From: JANOQP01 sp044227705
GTDB taxonomy: Bacteria; Bacteroidota; Bacteroidia; Chitinophagales; Saprospiraceae
Direction: 5' to 3'
DNA: 9,686 nucleotides
Assembly: GCA_044227705.1 (NCBI GenBank)
Contig: JBGAWE010000174.1
Coordinates: forward strand, 1-9,686
Position 1 is the first letter of the stretch. Each line of letters starts with the position of its first letter. A program made the translations under genes and the position numbers. Below the pieces are notes generated by a model, which was given only the letters and a program-made list of their open reading frames with translations, ran no database searches and had not been told where the DNA came from. Positions 1-5,500 of this stretch are shown piece by piece.

Positions 1-495
1 GGGCAAGTCCATTTCAGCGACGTGCGCCTGCTCGTCCAAATTTTTGATGAAGGCTGAAACCAGCGGCACGAGCCTCTCAGCGCCGCCCCGGTTCACGACC
101 GCCATCTCGCCCGACGGGAACTCCTCGACGCGCAGGATCGGGCCGATTTTCCCCAAAGTCTCGTCTTTCAAAACCCAGCCCTCGAGCCGCGCGAACTCCA
201 GCCCCGCGACCTCGATTTCGCGTTCGTCGTCGGCCAAAATGTCTTCTTCCTTTAGAAAAATGGGCTTTGACTGGTAGCCCTCGGCCTCCGTCCGGTCGTC
301 GACCTCCTCAAACTTGACGAGTGCCTCGCCACCGGCGTCCCTTATTTTTTCGATGAAAAGAGGGATCTTCTGCCCGCGCAGCTCGACGAAGACCGCGTCC
401 GCCTTCAGCACGTCCTCCAGATATTTCGGCTCGACGGCGACTTTCAGCTCGCCCGCCAGCCCGTGTGCCTTTTTGATGAAACCGACTTGGACCAT
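1..495 (-). CDS. rimM: Ribosome maturation factor RimM (3' end cut by window edge)
   Basis: RimM binds ribosomal protein S19 and assists late maturation of the 30S subunit, including 16S rRNA processing, in the cytoplasm. Reading the minus strand from the ATG at 495-493 gives 165 codons open to the window edge. The N-terminal RimM domain (about residues 1-80) opens with the family hallmark VGFIKKAHGLAGELKV (residues 4-19). A PRC-barrel-like domain follows (about 90-165), with the typical PSGEMAVV (127-134), LVPLVSAFIKNLD (142-154) and a terminal MDLP. In relatives this last motif is normally followed by EGLL and the stop, so only about 5-10 residues should be missing. The start fits because family members begin a few residues before the VG.I...HG motif, and a purine-rich stretch (AAAAGAAAG) lies just upstream. 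The gene is divergent from polX, with a 51-bp gap. rpsP, a common 5' neighbour of rimM, is not upstream here. Confidence 0.93.
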   Translation of the reverse strand, partial: MVQVGFIKKAHGLAGELKVAVEPKYLEDVLKADAVFVELRGQKIPLFIEKIRDAGGEALVKFEEVDDRTEAEGYQSKPIFLKEEDILADDEREIEVAGLEFARLEGWVLKDETLGKIGPILRVEEFPSGEMAVVNRGGAERLVPLVSAFIKNLDEQAHVAEMDLP

Positions 496-546
496 TTGCT
501 TTCTTTTGTGGCCGCGTGATCGACAGCCGCCGCAAAAGAAGAAAAG
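496..546. promoter_or_regulatory. Divergent leader region with an imperfect inverted repeat
   Basis: This is the whole gap between the divergent rimM and polX starts. It holds an inverted repeat, TTCTTTTGTGGC (501-512) and GCCGCAAAAGAA (529-540), matching at 11 of 12 positions across a 16-base spacer. Because of it, both genes carry nearly the same purine-rich leader (GCC-A/G-CAAAAGAA) just before the ATG. These runs may act as ribosome-binding or A-rich translation-enhancing leaders, and the whole could also be a symmetric operator. No clear Bacteroidetes promoter (TTTG / TAnnTTTG) was found inside the gap, so promoters may lie within the neighbouring coding starts. Confidence 0.4.
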
Positions 547-2214
547 ATGACGAACAAAGAAATCGCCCAGGCCTTCGACCAGCTCGCCAACCTGATGGAG
601 CTGCACGACGAGCCTGTTTTTAAGATAAGAAGTTATCAAAACGCCTACGTCACCCTGCGCAAGCTCGACCGGCCGTTGGCTGAGATGTCGCCCGCCGAGA
701 TGAAGGAGATAAAGGGCATCGGCGACGCCATTTCGTTGAAAATCAAGGAGTTGCTCGCTGGCGGCAAGATGGCCGCGCTCGAAAGCTATCGAGCTAAGAC
801 CCCTCCCGGCGTCTGTGAGATGCTCGGCATCCGGGGCTTCGGGCCTAAAAAAGTGCAGCAGCTTTGGAAGGAGCTCGGCGTGGAGACCGTCGGCGAGCTG
901 CTCTACGCCTGCAACGAGAACCGGCTCGTCGAGCTCAAGGGCTTCGGGCAAAAGACGCAGGAAGACCTTCGGCAAAAGCTCGAGTTCCACCTGCGCAGCC
1001 GCGACAAGTTCCACTGGGCGACGCTCGAGGCGGAGGCCGGTTTCCTCCTCCCGGCCATTGCAGGGAAGCTGCCGGGCGCCAAAATCTCGACGGTGGGCGA
1101 GTACCGGCGCCGTTGCCCGGTTTTGACCCGGCTCGATGTTTTGGTCGGCTTCGACGGGGACTTTTCAAAAACCATCTTCGACGGCGAGCTGCTCTCATTT
1201 GAAAAAACAGACGGCGGTGCGAGCCTCGGCCGAATCGTCGACAGCGGAACGCCGGTCGCCATTCACGCTTGTCGGCCGGAGGAGTTCGGGTCGAAGCTGT
1301 TTCAACTTACGGCCGCGCCCGATTTTCTCAAAGCCTTTTTGGAGGAGAACCCCGGCGCGGATTTCAAAAACCTGGCGGACGAGAAGCTGGTTTTCGACCG
1401 TGCCGCCTTGCCCTTCATCGAGCCAGAGCTGCGCGAAACGGGCGAGGTTTTGAAAACGGCAAAGGCTGGTCGTCTGCCGCAACTCATTGAGGAACAGCAA
1501 GTTAGGGGAATCCTCCACGCCCACTCGACCTGGTCGGACGGCATCGCGCCGCTGCGCGAGATGGCCGCCGCCTGTCGCGACCTCGGCTACGAGTACCTCG
1601 GCATCACTGATCACTCGCAGAGCGCATTTTACGCCAACGGGCTGAAACCGGAGCGCGTCGAGGCGCAATGGGCCGAGGTGGACGCGCTCAACCGCGAACT
1701 GGCGCCCTTCAAAATCTTCAAGGGAATCGAGAGCGACATCCTCAACGACGGCTCGCTCGACTATGCGGCCGAGATGCTGGCGGGGTTCGACTTCGTCATC
1801 GCCAGCGTCCACTCCAATTTGAAAATGGACCTCGAAAAGGCGACGGCGCGGCTAATAAAAGCCATAGAAAACCCGGCCACGACCATCCTCGGCCACCCGA
1901 CCGGCCGCATCCTTTTAGCTCGGGAAGGATACCCTATCGACCACCAAAAAGTCATCGACGCCTGCGCGGCCAACGGCGTGGCCATCGAACTGAACGCCAG
2001 CCCATACCGCCTTGACCTCGATTGGAATTGGATAGCCCACGCCCGCGAAAAAGGTGTCATGATTTCCATCAACCCAGACGCACACAATCTCGCGGGCATC
2101 CACGACGTGCGTTTCGGGGTGATGGCGGCGCGGAAGGGGGCGTTGACGGCGGCTGGGTGCCTCAACGCGATGGGTTTGGCGGCGTTTGAGGCGTTTTTGG
2201 GGATAAAGAGGTGA
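547..2214 (+). CDS. polX: PolX-type protein: HhH, X-family polymerase and PHP phosphoesterase domains
   Basis: Bacterial PolX proteins pair a gap-filling X-family polymerase core with a PHP domain that supplies 3'-5' exonuclease activity and act in base excision repair. This one has 555 residues, close to the family's usual 570 or so. Helix-hairpin-helix segments lie near residues 56-69 (KGIGDAISLKIKEL), 93-106 and 130-141, and the palm near 180-260. The PHP domain (about 320-555) keeps all nine expected metal ligands: H324, H326, D331, H356, E395, H422, H450, D511 and H513. The palm is degenerate. Aligned without gaps to human Pol beta, the first catalytic Asp of DxD is R195, the second is kept (D197), the third is A238, and the TGS motif is TAA (255-257). 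The inferred role is therefore a PHP nuclease or phosphoesterase with a DNA-binding scaffold rather than a polymerase. The ATG follows a purine-rich leader. No terminator hairpin is obvious after the stop. Confidence 0.92.
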   Translation: MTNKEIAQAFDQLANLMELHDEPVFKIRSYQNAYVTLRKLDRPLAEMSPAEMKEIKGIGDAISLKIKELLAGGKMAALESYRAKTPPGVCEMLGIRGFGPKKVQQLWKELGVETVGELLYACNENRLVELKGFGQKTQEDLRQKLEFHLRSRDKFHWATLEAEAGFLLPAIAGKLPGAKISTVGEYRRRCPVLTRLDVLVGFDGDFSKTIFDGELLSFEKTDGGASLGRIVDSGTPVAIHACRPEEFGSKLFQLTAAPDFLKAFLEENPGADFKNLADEKLVFDRAALPFIEPELRETGEVLKTAKAGRLPQLIEEQQVRGILHAHSTWSDGIAPLREMAAACRDLGYEYLGITDHSQSAFYANGLKPERVEAQWAEVDALNRELAPFKIFKGIESDILNDGSLDYAAEMLAGFDFVIASVHSNLKMDLEKATARLIKAIENPATTILGHPTGRILLAREGYPIDHQKVIDACAANGVAIELNASPYRLDLDWNWIAHAREKGVMISINPDAHNLAGIHDVRFGVMAARKGALTAAGCLNAMGLAAFEAFLGIKR

Positions 2215-2350
2215 GTTTTGGCCTTGCATAAGCTGCCGCACTTTCTTGCCAACGGGCGAGGAGCCAAGCCCCTGTCAGCCCCTTTTTATCTTCAAGGCCC
2301 CCCCTCATCCATGCCCGCGCCGCCCCATCATATTCTTTCACTACCGTAAT

Positions 2351-2400
2351 TTTTAGTCCAGGAACTCCTGTTTTAGCCCAAGAATAGGCGATTTTAGGCC
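2351..2400 (+). repeat. Three evenly spaced TTTTAGNCC direct repeats
   Basis: TTTTAGTCC (2351-2359), TTTTAGCCC (2371-2379) and TTTTAGGCC (2392-2400) start 20 and 21 bases apart, about two helical turns each, so the copies face the same side of the DNA. A perfect 5-2-5 palindrome, CAGGA-AC-TCCTG (2359-2370), fills the space between copies one and two. This could be an array of regulator half-sites for the downstream gene, about 160-210 bp before its start, or a fragment of a dispersed intergenic repeat. Function is unproven. Confidence 0.45.
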
Positions 2401-2492
2401 TGAAACGTAGAAGCTGACAACATCCCAGCAGCGAAAAAAAGCATCTGAAGTTGGGCGTTGAAAAACCGCCAAGGCCCTCTTTTTTTTCTGCC

Positions 2493-2522
2493 ATTGTTTT
2501 GTTGAGGAAACATCTAATTTCG
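2493..2522 (+). promoter_or_regulatory. Candidate Bacteroidetes-type promoter
   Basis: ATTG at 2493-2496 (partial match to the -33 TTTG element) is followed after 18 bases by TAATTTCG at 2515-2522, which matches the Bacteroidetes -7 consensus TAnnTTTG at all but one fixed position. A transcript starting near 2529 would leave a leader of about 30 bases before the ATG at 2559. The match is weak and short, so this is only a candidate. Confidence 0.3.
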
Positions 2523-2558
2523 CTCGTCCTATTTTCTCTCACAACAAACTTTCCCGGC

Positions 2559-5500
2559 ATGAAAAGACTCCTACTGCTTGCCTTCGTGGCCCTCGCTTGC
2601 GCACCGCGCCTCTTCGCCCAGCTCCCGCCCGGAACGGTCGCGCCCGACTGGACGGAGACCTCCATCACCGGCTCGACGTACCACCTATACGATATGCTCA
2701 ATCAAGGCAAGGTGGTCTACATCGACTTCTCCGCCACTTGGTGCGGGCCGTGCTGGAACTACCACAACTCCCACGCGCTGCGCGACCTCTACCTCGCGCA
2801 CGGTCCGTCGGGCGACAACAAGGCCCGCGTCTTCTTCATCGAGGGGGACGGCTCGACGAACACCAACTGCCTCTACGGCCCGACCGGCTGCGTCGGCGGG
2901 ACACAGGGCAACTGGGTGACCGGCACGCCGTACCCCATCATCGACGACAACGACGAGAACACGACGAGCAACTACGCGATTGCCTATTTCCCAACGATTT
3001 ACGGCATCTGCCCGATGAACAAACAGGTCTACGAGACTGGCCAACTGACGGCCACCGGCCTCTGGAACTGGTCGCTGAACACTTGTCCGGCCTTCCAAAT
3101 CACGAGCGACCCGGTCGTGACGAACGTGCAGTGCTTCGGACAGAACAACGGAAAAATCGTCCAGACCCCCACCAACGGGCAGGGGCCGTACACCTACCAC
3201 TGGTCGAACAACGCAACGACGAAAGACCTCAACAACGTCGCCCCCGGCAACTACTTCCTCACCATCACCGACGCGAACTCGAACACCGGCGTCCTCGGGC
3301 CGATAACAGTCGCCGGGCCGACGGCGGCGCTCTCGGCGACGACCATCGAGACCACGCCTGTCGGCTGCGCGGGCATCATGGGCAGCATCACGATTGAGGG
3401 AACGGGTGGCACCTCCGATTACGCCTATGCTTGGCAGAACGGGCAGACCACCCAGCAAGCCATCGGATTGGCGGCCGGGACTTGGAAATGCACCGTCACC
3501 GACGCGAACGGCTGCACTTTTCTCTATCAAAAAACACTTGCCCCGGCCGTGTATCCAACGGCATCCATCGCAACGCCGGGCCAGATTTCCTGCTCCGCGC
3601 CGACCGTGACGCTCAACGGCTCGGCGTCGAGCCAGGGGCCGGACTACACCTACCAGTGGCAAGCCGTGGGCGGCGGCAACATCGTCAGCGGCGCGACGAC
3701 GCTCAACCCGGTCGTCAACGCGGGCGGCACCTACATTTTGCAGGTGACGAATACGGCGAACAACTGCTTCTCGACCGCTCCAACCTCCGTCTTGGCGAAC
3801 ATCGCGCAACCGACGGCCAACGCCGGGCCAGCTGGCTCGGTGACCTGCGCCAACCCATCGACCACGCTGACCGGGACGGGGTCGACGGGGTCGAACTTCA
3901 CCTACCTCTGGACAGCCACCGGCGGCGGGAACATCAGCAGCGGCGCGACGACCTTGACCCCGACCGTCAACGCGGCGGGCGGGTACAACTTGTTGATTAC
4001 CAACACTTCCAACGGCTGCACGACGGTCAGCTCGACCTCGGTGACGGGGAACAACACGGCGCCGTCACTCGCCGTGAGCGGCGGGACGCTGACTTGCACG
4101 ACGACGCAAATCGCGCTCGGCGCGACCTCGAACGGGACGAACTTGACCTGGAATTGGACCGGCCCGAACGGGTTCACCTCCACTTCCCAAAACCCGTCGG
4201 TCGGCACGGCAGGCAGCTACTCATTGACCATAAACAACCCGGCAACGGGCTGCACGAACACCGCGACCACTTCTGTCGGGGCGGACAACTTGCCGCCGAC
4301 CGTTGGGGCGACGGGCGGGAGCCTCACCTGCTTGGCCAGTTCGGTCGTTTTGAACTCAACCTCCTCGGCGACGAACAGCGGCTTTGCTTGGACGGGACCG
4401 AACGGGTTTTCTTCCACCAGCCAAAACCCAACGGCCAGCGAGCCGGGCAGCTATGCGCTCCTCGTCACCGCGCCGAACGGTTGCACGAGTTCGACCACGG
4501 CCTCGGTTTCTTTGAACAACACGCCGCCGACGGCGGAGGCTGGCAGCAACGGGTTGCTCAATTGCAACGCCTCGCAAGTCACTTTGAGCGGCATCGGCAG
4601 CTCGCTGGGCGCTGATTTTCTGTACAGCTGGACGACCAGCGGCGGCAACATCATCAGCGGTGCGAACACCTTGACCCCGACCGTCGATGCGGCGGGGACG
4701 TACAATCTGCTCGTGACGAACACAGCGAATGGCTGCACCTCGGCCGATGGGGCCACGGTCACGGTCAATGTCGCGCCGACGGCCTCGATTTTTGATTCCC
4801 AGAACGTCTCCTGTTTCGGCGGCACGAACGGCGCGGCCTATGTCCTGCCGACGGGCGGCGGGGGCAGTTTCACCTACCTCTGGTCGAACGGGAGCAGCTC
4901 GAACAACATCTCGAACGCCGCCGCCGGAACCTATTCGGTCGTCGTGACGGACGCGGACAATTGCACGGCCTCGGCTTCTGTCGTGCTCTCGCAGCCGCAG
5001 CCTTTGGAGGCGAACGCGACGGCGACCTCCCAAATCCAAAACGGCCAAAACGACGGAACAGCCACCGCGCAACCGACCGGCGGGACGGCCAATTTCCAAT
5101 ACCTCTGGTCGAACGGAGCGACGACGCAGAGCATCACCGGCCTCGCTCCGGGCAGCTACACGGTTGTCGTTACCGACGCCAATGGGTGCAGCGCGGTTCA
5201 AACCGTCACCGTGAATGCGGTCGGTTGCGCCATCGTGGCGACGCTTTCGCAGCAGAACGCCGCCTGTTTCGGCGAAGCCAACGGCTCGGCGACCGTCAAT
5301 TTGACCGGCGCGGCGCAGCCTGTGACCTATTCTTGGTCGAACGGGCAGACTTCGCAGACGGCGACCGGTCTCTCCGCCGGACAATACACCGTTGCGGTGG
5401 CTGATGCGAACGGTTGCCCAGCGACGCTTTCCGTCAACATTTTGGAGCCGACGGCCCTCGCCTCGAACGCGACGGCAACCGCCGTGACCACCCAAAACGG

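Larger units (their letters stand above)
2215..2558. other. 344-bp intergenic region upstream of the giant secreted protein
   Basis: I find no supportable gene here. A minus-strand open frame across it runs into both neighbours and resembles nothing I know, and a TTG-initiated upstream extension of the next gene (from 2451) would bury its signal peptide. What is visible: a distant inverted repeat GGCCTTG (2220-2226) / CAAGGCC (2293-2299), with an arm spacing too long for a convincing terminator; a pyrimidine-rich stretch with a C7 run near 2298-2304; the TTTTAGNCC repeats at 2351-2400; a T8 run near 2480-2487; and a weak promoter-like site at 2493-2522. Confidence 0.6.

Noticed and set aside
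44..535. Short open frames on both strands overlapping the first 540 bases
   Set aside because: These are out-of-frame readings of the rimM gene, which occupies the minus strand from 495 to the window edge.
2220..2299. GGCCTTG / CAAGGCC as a terminator for polX
   Set aside because: The arms are perfect over 7 bp, but 66 bases separate them and no T run directly follows the second arm.
2451..2558. Upstream TTG start for the giant protein, adding 36 residues
   Set aside because: It would bury the signal peptide MKRLLLLAFVALACAPRLFAQ inside the protein and run through promoter-like DNA. The ATG at 2559 fits much better.
2162..2701. A 179-codon minus-strand open frame over the intergenic region
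   Set aside because: It overlaps the 3' end of polX and the signal-peptide region of the giant gene and has no recognisable domain. The middle part could be translated from a dispersed DNA repeat, which a genome search would show.
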